Shown piece after piece: positions 41,336-50,130 of a DNA stretch of 64,000 nucleotides (position 1 is the stretch's first letter; each line of letters opens with the position of its first letter). The translations under genes were made by a program, and so were the position numbers. The notes beneath the pieces were generated by a model, which was not told the origin of the DNA, did not search any database, and saw nothing but the letters and a program-made list of their open reading frames with translations. Source of the DNA: Microbacterium sp. LWO14-1.2 (GTDB lineage Bacteria; Actinomycetota; Actinomycetes; Actinomycetales; Microbacteriaceae). The stretch spans positions 1,426,001-1,490,000 of the forward strand of contig NZ_CP151633.1 in NCBI RefSeq assembly GCF_038397715.1, in the 5' to 3' direction.

Positions 41336-42613
41336 GTGAAGATCCTCGTCCTCGGTTCCGGTGCCCGTGAGCACGCGATCATCCTCGGCCTGCGGGCGGA
41401 GCAGACGGAGCACGAGATCTTCGTCGCCCCCGGCAACGCGGGCATCGCCCAGGATGCCACCCCGGTGAGCCTCGACCCGCTCGACGGCGCGGCGATCACG
41501 GAGTTCGCCAACGAGAACGCCGTCGACCTCGTGGTCGTCGGCCCGGAGGCGCCACTCGTCGCGGGTGTCGCCGATGTGCTGCGCGAGCGCGGCATCCCGG
41601 TGTTCGGTCCTGGCAGGGCGGCCGCACAGCTCGAAGGATCGAAGTCTTTCGCGAAGCGGATCATGGATGCCGCGGGCGTGCCCACCGGCCGCGCCGTGCG
41701 CGCCGCGACGACCGCCGAGGTCGAGGCGGCCTTCGACGATCTCGGCGCCCCGCACGTGGTGAAGGCCGACGGCCTCGCGGCAGGCAAGGGCGTCATCGTG
41801 ACCTCCGATCGCGCCGAGGCCCTCGCCCACGCCGAGCAGTATCTGCCGTCGGGTCCGGTGCTCGTCGAGGAGTTCCTGTCGGGCCCCGAGGTCTCGCTCT
41901 TCTTCCTCAGCGACGGCGACACGGTGCGCGCGCTCAGCCCCGCGCAGGATTTCAAGCGTGCGCTCGACGGCGACGAAGGGCCCAACACGGGGGGCATGGG
42001 CGCGTACTCGCCGCTGCCCTGGCTCGCCGAGCAGTTCGGCAGCGAGCAGGCGTTCGTCGATGAGGTCACGCGCGACGTGGCGCTGCCCGTGATCCGTCAG
42101 CTCGACGGCGAGGGCACCCCGTTCATCGGTCTGCTCTACGCGGGGCTCATCCTCACGCCGGCCGGCGTGCGCGTGATCGAGTTCAACGCCCGCTTCGGCG
42201 ACCCCGAGACGCAGGTCGTGCTGCCGCGCCTCGTGACGCCGCTGTCGGAGCTGCTGCTGGCCGCGGCATCCGGCACCCTCGAGGATCAGCCCGACCCGGA
42301 GTTCCGCGACGACGTCGCGATCACGGTCGTGGTGGCGAGCGAGGGCTACCCCGAGGCGCCGCAGACCGGCCGCCCGATCGAGGGTCTGGCCGAGGCGGCG
42401 TCGGTCGAGGGTGTCCGTCTCGTGCACGCGGCGACCGCGAGTCCCGACGCTCCTGGCGGCTCGCTCGTCGCGACGGGCGGACGTGTGCTGAACGTCGTGG
42501 CGACGGCATCCGATTTCCGCACCGCGCGCGACCGCGCGTACGAGGCCATTGGACGCATCCGCCTCGAGGGCTCGCACCACCGCACCGACATCGCCGCGCG
42601 CGTCGCGGAGTAA
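41336..42613 (+). CDS. purD: Phosphoribosylamine-glycine ligase (GAR synthetase)
   Basis: A 425-aa ATP-grasp enzyme joining glycine to phosphoribosylamine, step two of purine synthesis. The N-terminus MKILVLGSGAREHAI is diagnostic. ATP-grasp features are VVKADGLAAGKGVIV and EEFLSGPEVSLFF; the catalytic region has EGPNTGGMGAYSP and VIEFNARFGDPETQ. Full length. The GTG start has a TAGGCT -10 element 6 nt upstream and no ribosome site. It is separate from purF/purM and from purC. A CACCCC-type repeat follows 13 nt after the stop codon. Confidence 0.97.
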   Translation: MKILVLGSGAREHAIILGLRAEQTEHEIFVAPGNAGIAQDATPVSLDPLDGAAITEFANENAVDLVVVGPEAPLVAGVADVLRERGIPVFGPGRAAAQLEGSKSFAKRIMDAAGVPTGRAVRAATTAEVEAAFDDLGAPHVVKADGLAAGKGVIVTSDRAEALAHAEQYLPSGPVLVEEFLSGPEVSLFFLSDGDTVRALSPAQDFKRALDGDEGPNTGGMGAYSPLPWLAEQFGSEQAFVDEVTRDVALPVIRQLDGEGTPFIGLLYAGLILTPAGVRVIEFNARFGDPETQVVLPRLVTPLSELLLAAASGTLEDQPDPEFRDDVAITVVVASEGYPEAPQTGRPIEGLAEAASVEGVRLVHAATASPDAPGGSLVATGGRVLNVVATASDFRTARDRAYEAIGRIRLEGSHHRTDIAARVAE

Positions 42614-42626
42614 CGCTCTCCTCTCC

Positions 42627-42709
42627 GCCGAACCACCCCTCTGCGTTCGACCCACCCCTCTGCGACGCGTTCGCAGGGGGGTGGTTCGCGCAGAGAGGGG
42701 TGGTTCGGC
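42627..42709. repeat. CACCCC-type four-arm intergenic repeat, copy 2
   Basis: Outer arms begin GCCGAACCACCCCTCTGCG and end CGCAGAGAGGGGTGGTTCGG. Inner arms are CCCACCCCTCTGCGA and TCGCAGGGGGGTGG. The order is nested (outer, inner, inner, outer). It starts 13 nt past the purD stop codon. Confidence 0.88.
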
Positions 42710-42729
42710 GAAGTGGCGGGGGCGCGCGC

Positions 42730-42758
42730 TTGACAGCATCCACTTTCTTCAAGAAAGT
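42730..42758 (+). promoter_or_regulatory. Promoter and 17-bp palindromic operator of the HxlR gene
   Basis: A consensus -35 TTGACA (42730-42735) is followed by ACTTTCTTCAAGAAAGT (42742-42758), a perfect 8-bp-arm dyad ending directly at the ATG. It covers the spacer/-10 region, so binding by the encoded HxlR protein would repress its own operon. Confidence 0.75.
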
Positions 42759-43232
42759 ATGAGGATGCCGCTCCGCTCCGACTGGTCGACCGCCACGTGC
42801 CCGATCGCCCGTTCCGCCGATGTGCTCGCCGACCCCTGGGTCCTGCTGATCCTGCGCGAGCTCTTCTCCGGGCGTTCCCGTTTCGACGAGCTGCGCGACG
42901 CCACCGGCGCCGCCGACTCCGTGCTCGCCCGTCGCCTCAGCGCGATGGCCGAGGCCGGGCTCCTCGCCCGCGACGCCGAGCGCGGCTACGCGCTGACGGA
43001 TGCCGGACGCGAGACGCTTCCGATCCTCCACGCGTTCGCGCGCTTCTCCCGCGTGACCGACCCCGATGGCCCCTGGGGTCTGCAGACCTCGTGCGCCCGG
43101 TGCGGCCGCGCCGCGGCATCCGTCGACTGGTGCACGCACTGCGCGGCCCCGCTCGACGCGGCGTCGACCCGGTGGGCGCGGCGCAGCATGGGCGGCGAGC
43201 CGTTCGCGCTGGTCACAGGAGTTCCCGCGTGA
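42759..43232 (+). CDS. HxlR family transcriptional regulator
   Basis: A 157-aa winged-helix regulator. The HxlR core (about 10-95) includes CPIARSADVLADPWVLLILR, then ELFSGRSRFDEL. The C-terminus carries two CxxC pairs (CARCGRAAASVDWCTHC), a small zinc-ribbon-like or redox-sensitive extension not found in minimal HxlR proteins. ATG at 42759 or the in-frame ATG at 42765 are both possible. Its stop overlaps the GTG of the MFS gene, so it likely controls that transporter together with itself through the palindrome at 42742. Confidence 0.88.
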   Translation: MRMPLRSDWSTATCPIARSADVLADPWVLLILRELFSGRSRFDELRDATGAADSVLARRLSAMAEAGLLARDAERGYALTDAGRETLPILHAFARFSRVTDPDGPWGLQTSCARCGRAAASVDWCTHCAAPLDAASTRWARRSMGGEPFALVTGVPA

Positions 43233-44539
43233 CCGCCGAATCGGTCGAGGAGCCCGCCGGCACCTCGGCATCCCGCCCGCGTCGTGTGCATCCGGCGTGG
43301 ATCGTCGCGCTCGTCGCCCTCATCGCACTGATCGGCGCCGCCGGGTTCCGCGCCGCGCCGGGCGTGCTCATGCTCCCGCTGCAGGACGAGTTCGGCTGGA
43401 CCACCGCCGAGCTGTCGCTCGCCGTGACCGTCAACCTGCTGCTGTTCGGGCTCACCGCTCCCTTCGCGGCAGCGCTCATGCAGCGCTTCGGCATCAGGGC
43501 GGTCACCGTGACGGCGCTGTTCGTGATCGGCGCGGGCGCAGCGCTGAGCGTGTTCGTCGCGACGCCCGCGCAGCTGATCCTCACCTGGGGCGTGCTGATC
43601 GGACTCGGCACCGGGTCGATGGCCCTCGTGTTCGCCGCGACCATCACCGACACGTGGTTCGCCACCCGCCGCGGACTCGTGTCGGGTGTGCTCACCGCCG
43701 GGAGCGCGACCGGTCAGCTCATCTTCCTGCCCGTGATCGCGACGTCGGCCGAGCAGATCGGATGGCGGGGCGCCTCCCTCATCATCGCCGGCGGCGCGCT
43801 CGCGGTCGTGCCGCTCGTCTGGATCTTCCTGCGCAACCGCCCGAGCGATCTCGGCGTCGGACGCTACGGCGAGGCGGCTCCGACGACTCCGGCCGCGCCG
43901 AGACCGCGCGGCAACGCCTGGGGTGCGGCCCGCCTCGCCGTGACGACGCTGCGCGACGCCGCACGCACGAAGACGTTCTGGGCCCTCGCGATCGGCTTCG
44001 CGATCTGCGGCGCCTCGACCAACGGACTCATCGGCACGCACTTCATCCCCAGCGCCCACGACCACGGGATGCCGACGACCACCGCCGCCGGGCTCCTCGC
44101 CGTGGTCGGGATCTTCGACATCGTCGGAACCGTGTTCTCGGGCTGGCTCACCGACCGGGTGAACCCCCGCATCCTGCTCGCGGCGTACTACGCACTGCGC
44201 GGTGTGAGCCTGCTGTTCCTGCCGAACCTGCTGTCGGCCGAGGTGCAGCCGAGCATCGTCGTGTTCATCGTGATCTACGGCCTCGACTGGGTGGCGACCG
44301 TGCCGCCGACGATCGCGCTGTGCCGCGAGGTGTTCGGCGACCGCGGACCGCTCGTCTTCGGATGGGTGTTCGCCGCGCACCAGATCGGGGCCGGCATCGC
44401 CTCGGTGCTCGCGGGCATCGTGCGCGACCAGACCGGCCAGTACACGATCGCCTGGTTCGCCGCCGCCGGGCTCTGCGCGGTCGCTGCGCTGGTCAGCGCG
44501 ACGATCCGCCGGCATCCCGCCCCCACCCCGCTCCCCTGA
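43229..44539 (+). CDS. MFS transporter (OxlT/MCT-like)
   Basis: A 436-aa twelve-helix major facilitator. Helix 1 is near residues 20-42, and a central loop lies at about 210-240 (RYGEAAPTTPAAPRPRGNAW). PGVLMLPLQDEFGWTTAELS and the motif-A-like GWLTDRVNPR agree with the monocarboxylate/oxalate-formate antiporter-like group. The GTG start overlaps the HxlR stop (GTGA). It probably exports a toxic compound sensed by HxlR, or imports a carboxylate. A CACCCC repeat separates it from the convergent amino-acid transporter. Confidence 0.88.
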   Translation: MTAESVEEPAGTSASRPRRVHPAWIVALVALIALIGAAGFRAAPGVLMLPLQDEFGWTTAELSLAVTVNLLLFGLTAPFAAALMQRFGIRAVTVTALFVIGAGAALSVFVATPAQLILTWGVLIGLGTGSMALVFAATITDTWFATRRGLVSGVLTAGSATGQLIFLPVIATSAEQIGWRGASLIIAGGALAVVPLVWIFLRNRPSDLGVGRYGEAAPTTPAAPRPRGNAWGAARLAVTTLRDAARTKTFWALAIGFAICGASTNGLIGTHFIPSAHDHGMPTTTAAGLLAVVGIFDIVGTVFSGWLTDRVNPRILLAAYYALRGVSLLFLPNLLSAEVQPSIVVFIVIYGLDWVATVPPTIALCREVFGDRGPLVFGWVFAAHQIGAGIASVLAGIVRDQTGQYTIAWFAAAGLCAVAALVSATIRRHPAPTPLP

Positions 44540-44594
44540 CGCGCCCGCGCGCGCGCCGGCGCCCGCCCGCCCCCGCCCCCGCCCGCGCCACCAC

Positions 44595-44676
44595 GCCGAG
44601 CCACCCCCTTCTCACCGAACCACCCCCTCGCAAACGGTGCGCGAGGGGGTGGTTCGACGCGAAAGGGGTGGTTCGC
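44595..44676. repeat. CACCCC-type four-arm intergenic repeat, copy 3
   Basis: GCCGAGCCACCCCCTT and CGAACCACCCCCTCGC are followed by GCGAGGGGGTGGTTCG and AAAGGGGTGGTTCGC, nested around a 9-nt loop. It lies between the convergent MFS and amino-acid ABC genes, after a GC-only stretch (44540-44590). Confidence 0.88.
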
Positions 44677-44697
44677 GGGAAGGGAAGGAGGGGCGAG

Positions 44698-45426
44698 TCA
44701 GAGCACCTTCGAGAGGAAGTCCTTCAGACGCTCGTTCTTGGGGGCTCCGAACAGCTCGGCGGGAGGCGCCTGCTCGACGACGACACCGCCGTCCATGAAC
44801 ACCGTGCGGCCCGAGACCTCGCGCGCGAAGCCCATCTCGTGGGTGACGAGCACCATGGTCATGCCACCGGACGCGAGGTCGCGGATGACCTGCAGCACCT
44901 CTCCGACCATCTCGGGGTCGAGTGCGCTGGTCGCCTCGTCGAAGAGCATGATCTCGGGGTCCATCGCGAGCGCGCGGGCGATCGCCACACGCTGCTTCTG
45001 ACCGCCGGAGAGGGATGCCGGCTTCGCACCGGCCTTCTCCGAGAGACCGACCCGGTCGAGCAGCGCGAGGGCGCGCTCGCGGGCCTCCGCCTTCGTCATC
45101 TGCCCCGTCTCGACCGGCGCGAGCGTGATGTTCTCGAGCACCGTCATGTGCGGGAAGAGGTTGAAGTGCTGGAACACCATCCCGATGCGCTGCCGCACCT
45201 CGTCGAGCTTGACGCTCCTGTCGGTGAGGTCGACGCCGTCGATGACGACGTGTCCCGACGTGGGCTCCTCCAGCTTGTTGAGGCAGCGCAGCAGCGTCGA
45301 CTTGCCCGAGCCCGACGGGCCGATCACCGCGATGACCTCGCCGTCTTCGATGGTCAGGTCGATGCCCTTGAGCACCTCGTTGTCGCCGAAGGACTTGTGC
45401 AGGTCCTTGACCTCGATCTTGCTCAT
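44698..45426 (-). CDS. Polar amino acid ABC transporter ATP-binding protein
   Basis: A 242-aa ATPase of the PAAT family (GlnQ-like). Walker [11 protein letters not shown]-loop [16 protein letters not shown], signature [13 protein letters not shown], Walker [15 protein letters not shown] and H-loop VTHEMGFA. These closely match glutamine/glutamate/arginine importers. The start overlaps the stop of the fused binding-protein/permease gene (ATGA), so the complete importer comes from two genes. Confidence 0.95.
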   Translation of the reverse strand: MSKIEVKDLHKSFGDNEVLKGIDLTIEDGEVIAVIGPSGSGKSTLLRCLNKLEEPTSGHVVIDGVDLTDRSVKLDEVRQRIGMVFQHFNLFPHMTVLENITLAPVETGQMTKAEARERALALLDRVGLSEKAGAKPASLSGGQKQRVAIARALAMDPEIMLFDEATSALDPEMVGEVLQVIRDLASGGMTMVLVTHEMGFAREVSGRTVFMDGGVVVEQAPPAELFGAPKNERLKDFLSKVL

Positions 45427-46913
45427 GCGTTGAACGTCCTCTCCAGGCGGTTCGCGAGCAGCGTCAGCAGCGTGATCACGACGAAGTAGATGATGGCGAC
45501 GATCGTCAGCACCTGGGCCGACAGGTAGGTCGAGGCGATGATCTGCCGCGACTGGAACGTGAGCTCCGCGAGACCGATGACGCTGATGAGCGACGTGTCC
45601 TTGAGGGTGATGATGCCCTGGTTCACGAACGACGGGATCATGATGCGGAACGCCTGCGGCAGCACGACCTTGCGCATCGTCTTCCAGTGGCTGAGGCCCA
45701 GCGACCGCGACGCCTCGTTCTGGCCGGGGTCGACGGCCTGGATGCCGCCGCGGATGATCTCGGTCATGTACGCGCCGGTGTTCAGCGAGAGGGTGATCGC
45801 CCCCGCGACGAACGGGTCGAACGTGAGGCCAGGGATCAGCTGCGGGATGGCGAAGAACACGAAGAACGCCTGCACGAGGATCGGGGTGCCGCGGAACACG
45901 AAGACGTACGCCGTGGCGATCCAGCGGAACGGCGCGATGCGCGAGATGCGCCCGAACCCGAAGACGAGCCCGAGGATGAAGGCCGCCACGATCGCCACGA
46001 GCGTCGCGAGGATCGTGAGCCACAGGCCCTGCATGAGCGCTGGCCAGTACTTCACGGCGACCGAGATGATGTCGGTGGCCTGGGCCTGTCCGCCCTCGCC
46101 GGCCTCCGCGTCGCCGAGGTAGCGGTCGACGATCTCGTCGTACTCGCCCGAGTCCTGCAGGTTCTTGAGCCCCGCGTTGAACATCTCGATGAGCTCGGGG
46201 TTCATCCCCTTGTTCACGGCGAAGCCGTACTCGCCGCCGAGCTCCGGGTCGCCGACCAGGCGGAAGCCCGAGCCCTGCTGGATGCCGTACGCGAGCACCG
46301 GGAAGTCCTCGAAGTATCCGACGGCCTGGCCGGCCTTCACGGCATCCACCATGTCGGTCGTGTCCTGATACGGCGTGATGCGGAAGCCGTACTCGTCCTG
46401 GTTCTCCTCGGCGAACGTCTGACCCTGCGTGCCAGTCTTGACCGCCACGGCCTTGCCGTCGAGGTCGTCCAGCGACTGGATGTCGCTGGAGTCGAGCACA
46501 CCGAGCTGGATGCCGCTGGTGAAGTACGGGTCGCTGAAGTCGAAGGTCTGCTTGCGCTCGTCGGTGATCGACATGCCGGCCATGACCGCGTCGACCTGGT
46601 TGGCCTGAAGCGCCTGGACCGCGGCGTCGAAGCCGAGCTGGCGGATCTCGACCTCGAACCCCTGGTCCTCCGCGATCGCGCGGAGCAGGTCCATGTCGAT
46701 GCCGACGAGGTCGCCCTCGGGCGAGGTGAACTCGAACGGCGCGAACGTGGTGTCGGTGCCGATGACGTAGGTCTCGCCGGTGGTGTCGGCCGTGGCGGCG
46801 GTCGCGCCGCCGAGCAGGGCGCCCGCGGCGACGAACGCCGTCAGCGCCATCGCGCCGACGGTGCGACCGAGTCGGCGCAGGCGCGCGGTCGCGGGGAAGG
46901 GATTCGGGATCAC
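45423..46913 (-). CDS. Fused amino acid-binding protein and ABC permease
   Basis: A 496-aa fusion. Residues 1-42 are a signal peptide. About 45-275 is a family 3 solute-binding domain ([34 protein letters not shown]). After a Gly/Ala-rich linker, about 298-496 is a HisM/GlnP-type permease with an EAA-like loop ([20 protein letters not shown]). The binding domain is thus tethered outside to its own permease, as in some Gram-positive glutamine transporters. The start is GTG with GAGGAG about 10 nt upstream. With the coupled ATPase it forms a complete importer; the exact amino acid is not evident. Confidence 0.93.
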   Translation of the reverse strand: MIPNPFPATARLRRLGRTVGAMALTAFVAAGALLGGATAATADTTGETYVIGTDTTFAPFEFTSPEGDLVGIDMDLLRAIAEDQGFEVEIRQLGFDAAVQALQANQVDAVMAGMSITDERKQTFDFSDPYFTSGIQLGVLDSSDIQSLDDLDGKAVAVKTGTQGQTFAEENQDEYGFRITPYQDTTDMVDAVKAGQAVGYFEDFPVLAYGIQQGSGFRLVGDPELGGEYGFAVNKGMNPELIEMFNAGLKNLQDSGEYDEIVDRYLGDAEAGEGGQAQATDIISVAVKYWPALMQGLWLTILATLVAIVAAFILGLVFGFGRISRIAPFRWIATAYVFVFRGTPILVQAFFVFFAIPQLIPGLTFDPFVAGAITLSLNTGAYMTEIIRGGIQAVDPGQNEASRSLGLSHWKTMRKVVLPQAFRIMIPSFVNQGIITLKDTSLISVIGLAELTFQSRQIIASTYLSAQVLTIVAIIYFVVITLLTLLANRLERTFNA

Positions 46914-46967
46914 GACGGATGCTCCTCGGATCGGATGTTGCGACCGGACAGCCGCCGAGGTTCCACC

Positions 46968-47522
46968 CTACTTGGCGCGCGCCTGCGGCTCCGCGACGTC
47001 GATCCAGTACCGGCGCAGCATCGAGTGGCCGCGAGCGCTCTGGTCCGTCACGTCCTGCAGCACCCCGCCCGCCCGCTCGATCGTGCGGTACGACCCCACG
47101 TTGTCGTCGTCGCAGGTGACGAGCACCCGATCGAGGCCGAGTTCGCGGGCGCGATCCAGTGCGAGCGCGAGGCCCGCCGAGGCGTACCCCTCGCGGCGCC
47201 GCGATGCGCGCACCGCGTACCCGATGTGGCCGCCGACCTCGCGCAGCCATTCGTTGAGCTCGTGCCGGAACGAGACGAACCCGACGACCTCGCCGTCATC
47301 GACGATCCAGTACAGGTCGTTGTGCACGGAGTCGGCGGGCAGTTCGGCCGACGTGTCCGCCAGCAGTTCGGACTTCGCGATGAGGGCATCGAGCGTGGCC
47401 CGGTCGGGCGTGACCGGCGCGTGGAGACCCGATCCGTCGATGTGACCCTCACCGAACTCGGCGACGGCCGAGGCCCAGGAGTCGAAGAGGGCGGACGTGG
47501 GGCGGACGAGTTCGACGCTCAT
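46968..47522 (-). CDS. GNAT family N-acetyltransferase
   Basis: A 184-aa acetyl-CoA-dependent transferase. The GNAT core shows [20 protein letters not shown], the acetyl-CoA motif [21 protein letters not shown] (about 106-125), and motif B ([19 protein letters not shown]). The C-terminus [10 protein letters not shown] is typical of RimJ/YitI-like proteins. ATG at 47522 is preferred over a TTG 12 nt upstream. No ribosome site is clear. The substrate is unknown. Confidence 0.85.
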   Translation of the reverse strand: MSVELVRPTSALFDSWASAVAEFGEGHIDGSGLHAPVTPDRATLDALIAKSELLADTSAELPADSVHNDLYWIVDDGEVVGFVSFRHELNEWLREVGGHIGYAVRASRRREGYASAGLALALDRARELGLDRVLVTCDDDNVGSYRTIERAGGVLQDVTDQSARGHSMLRRYWIDVAEPQARAK

Positions 47523-47601
47523 CGCCCGATGCAATCACACCCCGTCCCGCCCGCCAAACCGCGCGCCGCGACGGCTGGCGTCGGATGAGCAGCATCCCGC
47601 C

Positions 47602-47632
47602 GGTCGTTGAGCGAGCGAAGCGAGACGAAACG
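47602..47632. repeat. Single copy of the GAGCGAGCGAAGCGAGACGA repeat
   Basis: It runs GGTCGTTGAGC ... GACGAAACG and is the same unit found in inverted pair at 24640-24752. Here it lies next to the end of a transposase remnant. Confidence 0.85.
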
Positions 47633-47635
47633 GGC

Positions 47636-47761
47636 TCATCCGATTCCAGGGTGTAGTCGCGGTCTGAAGCCGCCGGTCTCGAGCAGGGACCTGGCGATGT
47701 AGTTGGTGAGGTTGCGGAACCCGAGGGCTGAGCCGCGGAGGTGTTCGAGCCGGCCGTTGAT
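47636..47761 (-). pseudogene. C-terminal remnant of an ISL3-family transposase
   Basis: The minus strand reads I NGRLEHLRGSALGFRNLTNY ... RSLLETGGFRPRLHPGIG and a TGA stop at 47636-47638. This is the conserved C-terminus of ISL3-type DDE transposases. Upstream of 47761 the frame continues as unrelated sequence, and no start, catalytic core or second inverted repeat remains, so the element is a dead 5'-truncated fragment. The rest of 47523-47857 holds the repeat at 47602 and nothing else recognised. Confidence 0.75.
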
Positions 47762-47857
47762 CGCGAGCCGCTCCAGAGCCGCCCGTTGGTTTACCTGTTG
47801 AGTTTGTGACCGACAGCGCTCGTGTTGTGCTTCGCGTTGCGAACGTGCGCGGGCGGA

Positions 47858-48169
47858 CTACGGGAGCTTGGACGCGAGGACGTCGGCCGGCAGGATCTCG
47901 GGTGCTGCGCCGAGGAGATGCTGGTTGGCCGTCAGGGCTGCGACGATGGCGCCGTTGGCGTGGGTGTCGCGAGCGGCTTCGTCGGGGAATGCATCGAAGA
48001 TCCAGAAGGTGTCGGCGTGAGTCCTGACCGCGAACCAGACAATCGTTCCTACTTCTTCGTTGGCGAGTGCGACAGCGCCGGCGAGCAGATCGGCGACCGC
48101 GTCGTGCTGTCCATCGGCCGCGACGATCTTGGCGACGAAGGCATACGGAAGTGATGCGGGTGTGGACAT
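47858..48169 (-). CDS. Antibiotic biosynthesis monooxygenase (ABM) domain protein
   Basis: A 103-aa protein with the ABM dimeric alpha/beta-barrel fold: AFVAKIVAADGQHDAVADLL, then GTIVWFAVRTHADTFWIFDA and a C-terminal helix. Members act as quinol monooxygenases or degrade small aromatics. AAGGAG lies 8 nt before the ATG. It diverges from the AraC-type regulator gene, with only 107 nt between the starts, so the regulator probably controls it. Confidence 0.85.
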   Translation of the reverse strand: MSTPASLPYAFVAKIVAADGQHDAVADLLAGAVALANEEVGTIVWFAVRTHADTFWIFDAFPDEAARDTHANGAIVAALTANQHLLGAAPEILPADVLASKLP

Positions 48170-48263
48170 GAGTGGTTCTCCTTGACGTCGGGGTTCTTCG
48201 TGGGACGAGTTCAGCGTATGACGAGCGAGGGCCGGTGGGGAGTGGCGTATACGGCAGTATTGC

Positions 48264-48269
48264 TATTGT
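48264..48269 (+). promoter_or_regulatory. -10 hexamer TATTGT of the AraC-type regulator
   Basis: TATTGT is followed by 7 nt and the ATG at 48277. The region upstream contains GTATAC (48247-48252), a possible regulator half-site. Confidence 0.45.
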
Positions 48270-48276
48270 TTACGTC

Positions 48277-49218
48277 ATGCGTATCGGACTGATCGCGATC
48301 GACGGCTGCTTCGGTTCGGCGGTCGCGTCGATCATCGACATCGTGCGGGTGGCCGACGGAGTCCGCGGCGATGTCGACCCGCGGATCGATCCGATCGAAC
48401 TCGCCATCCTCGGACCGAAACGGCGAGTGACCACGACGGCATCGATGACCCTGTCGGTGGACCACCCGCTGCCGGAGTCCGGGGAGTTCGACGTGGTCGT
48501 CGTCCCTGCGCTTGGAACCCTCACGGCCGCCGCGACCCACGACGCCCTCCAGAGTCGAGATGCTCGTTCGGTCATCGCCTCGCTCGAGCGCCTCGACGAG
48601 GCGACCACCCGGATCGCCGCGGCGTGCACCGGCGTGTTCGCTGTCGCCGAGACCGGACGGATGCATCATCGGAGGGCGACGACCAGCTGGTTCCTGGGGC
48701 CGGAGTTCCTGAAGCGCTATCCGACCGTCGCCCTCGATCTCGACAGCATGGTCGTGGTCGACGGGAACCTCGTCACCGCCGGCGCCGCGTTCGCCCACAT
48801 CGACCTCGCGCTCTCACTCGTGCGATCGATCAGCCCCGACCTGGCCCAACATGTCGCCAAGCTCCTCATCATCGACGAGCGCCCGTCGCAGGCGGCCTTC
48901 GTCGCCTACGAACATCTCCGGCACGAGGACCCGATCGTCGTCGAGTTCGAACGCTTCGTGCGCGCCCGCCTGGACGAACCATTCAACGTCGCCTTCGTCG
49001 CGCAGTCGCTCGGCACCAGCCGGCGCACCCTCGAACGACGAGTCCGTGCGGCGCTCAACCTCACTCCGCTCGGCTTCGTCCAACGGCTTCGCACCGAACG
49101 AGCTCGACACCTCTCAGCAACCACGGACCTCACCTCCGCCGAGATCGCGCTACGGGTCGGCTACGCAAACGCCGAGACTCTGCGCTCCCTCCTGCGCAGG
49201 GAGCGACGCCGTTCCTGA
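48277..49218 (+). CDS. GlxA/AraC family transcriptional regulator
   Basis: A 313-aa regulator with an N-terminal DJ-1/PfpI-like domain (about 1-170: MRIGLIAIDGCFGSAVASII, FDVVVVPALG, AACTGVFAVAETG) and a C-terminal AraC double helix-turn-helix (about 215-310: FNVAFVAQSLGTSRRTLERR, SAEIALRVGYANAETLRSLL). The Cys in AACTG corresponds to the nucleophile-elbow position but catalysis is not expected. ATG at 48277 is chosen because it starts the domain. Divergent from the ABM monooxygenase gene, its probable target. Confidence 0.88.
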   Translation: MRIGLIAIDGCFGSAVASIIDIVRVADGVRGDVDPRIDPIELAILGPKRRVTTTASMTLSVDHPLPESGEFDVVVVPALGTLTAAATHDALQSRDARSVIASLERLDEATTRIAAACTGVFAVAETGRMHHRRATTSWFLGPEFLKRYPTVALDLDSMVVVDGNLVTAGAAFAHIDLALSLVRSISPDLAQHVAKLLIIDERPSQAAFVAYEHLRHEDPIVVEFERFVRARLDEPFNVAFVAQSLGTSRRTLERRVRAALNLTPLGFVQRLRTERARHLSATTDLTSAEIALRVGYANAETLRSLLRRERRRS

Positions 49219-49655
49219 CCTATCGCCATGCCTGCAGCTTGTGTCCTAGCGCTCGGTTGGAACCACCTCTCAGCACGTCGCGTCGACGCTCCTGCGTCGC
49301 CCCTGGACTACCCACTCGACACGCCCGCAGCACAGCCCATGTGACGTGCCCCGGCTTCCCGGACGGTCGGGGTTGGGTGGCTGTGATGTCGCTGCGTTCT
49401 CGTCGAGAGGGTCAGCAGACCCGATCAGAGCCGATTGGGATGAGCCGCGAAGGCGGTTAGGTCAGGGCGGCCGAAGCCGGCCGGCGGGGTAGCGTCGGGC
49501 ACGTCGAGGTCTTTCGGATGGATGGCGTAGGAACCTCCATCGTCGGGAGACCTCGACGTCTATCTGCGGACCGACCTACACCTTCATCTGGGAAGAGCCA
49601 CGAAACGTGCCGAGCCGTCTTGTCATCCGGTCAGACGCCGTGTGCAGGTAGGGCG
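49219..49655. other. Non-coding region with degenerate mobile-element-like sequence
   Basis: No convincing gene is present. On the minus strand 49425-49544 reads as a stop-bounded 40-codon fragment (DDGGSYAIHPKDLDVPDATP ... AAHPNRL then TGA) with protein-like composition but no start codon. ACGTCGAGGTCT (49501-49512) and AGACCTCGACGT (49548-49559) form a 12-bp inverted repeat. These features suggest debris of an insertion sequence, but no transposase motif could be identified. Confidence 0.45.
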
Positions 49656-49736
49656 GGATGAGCGACTCCTCGTTAGAGGTAAAGAGGCACCGAGGATGTC
49701 GCTATCTCGGTATAGAGCGGTCTCATCCTCTTTTCG
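49656..49736. other. Possible structured RNA or terminator
   Basis: GGATGAGCGAC (49656-49666) can pair with GTCGC (49698-49702) and CTCATCC (49722-49728) around internal CCTCG/CGAGG pairs. The outer stem is followed by TCTTTTC. The closed structure with a T-run resembles a terminator or small-RNA 3' end. No promoter was identified. Confidence 0.3.
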
Positions 49737-49810
49737 GGACCTTTGCTCTCCATTTCACTGGTGACGCGAGCGACTGAGGCTCGCGTGATTCAGACGACAA
49801 GGAGTTCAAC

Positions 49811-50117
49811 ATGTCCCCAAAAACCAAGCGGCGCATAGCTCTTCTTAGCCTCGCACTGGTTGCCTTTCTCGGGTTCAGCCTTCCCACGGCTGCGGAAGCT
49901 GCCGTGCAAGGCAACCGCGAAATGCCAGGTGGTGCAGATCAAGCCTCATAGCGTCTTGGGCTACGTCGAAGGCTACGGTGAGGGTAACAGCGAACTGAAC
50001 GCCCGTTCGGCCGCGCTGAAGGACGTCGATACTCGGATTGAGACTGGGCAGTACAAGCGCCACTGCCAAGTCGATGTGTCTTCACGCAGTGGTCGTCCTG
50101 GCGGACGTCGATTCTGA
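49811..50117 (+). pseudogene. Small secreted protein gene interrupted by a frameshift
   Basis: AAGGAG 7 nt upstream and ATG at 49811 start MSPKTKRRIALLSLALVAFL with a signal peptide ending PTAAEAA, but this frame stops at 49951 after 46 codons. From about 49905 another frame continues KATAKCQVVQIKPHSVLGYV ... HCQVDVSSRSGRPGGRRF to 50117. Joined near 49900-49910 they give a secreted protein of about 100 aa with two cysteines (KCQ, HCQ) that could form a disulfide. Base composition is near 53% GC, well below the neighbours. A true mutation, sequencing error or programmed shift cannot be separated. Family not recognised. Confidence 0.55.
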
Positions 50118-50130
50118 GAAGAGGCGCATT

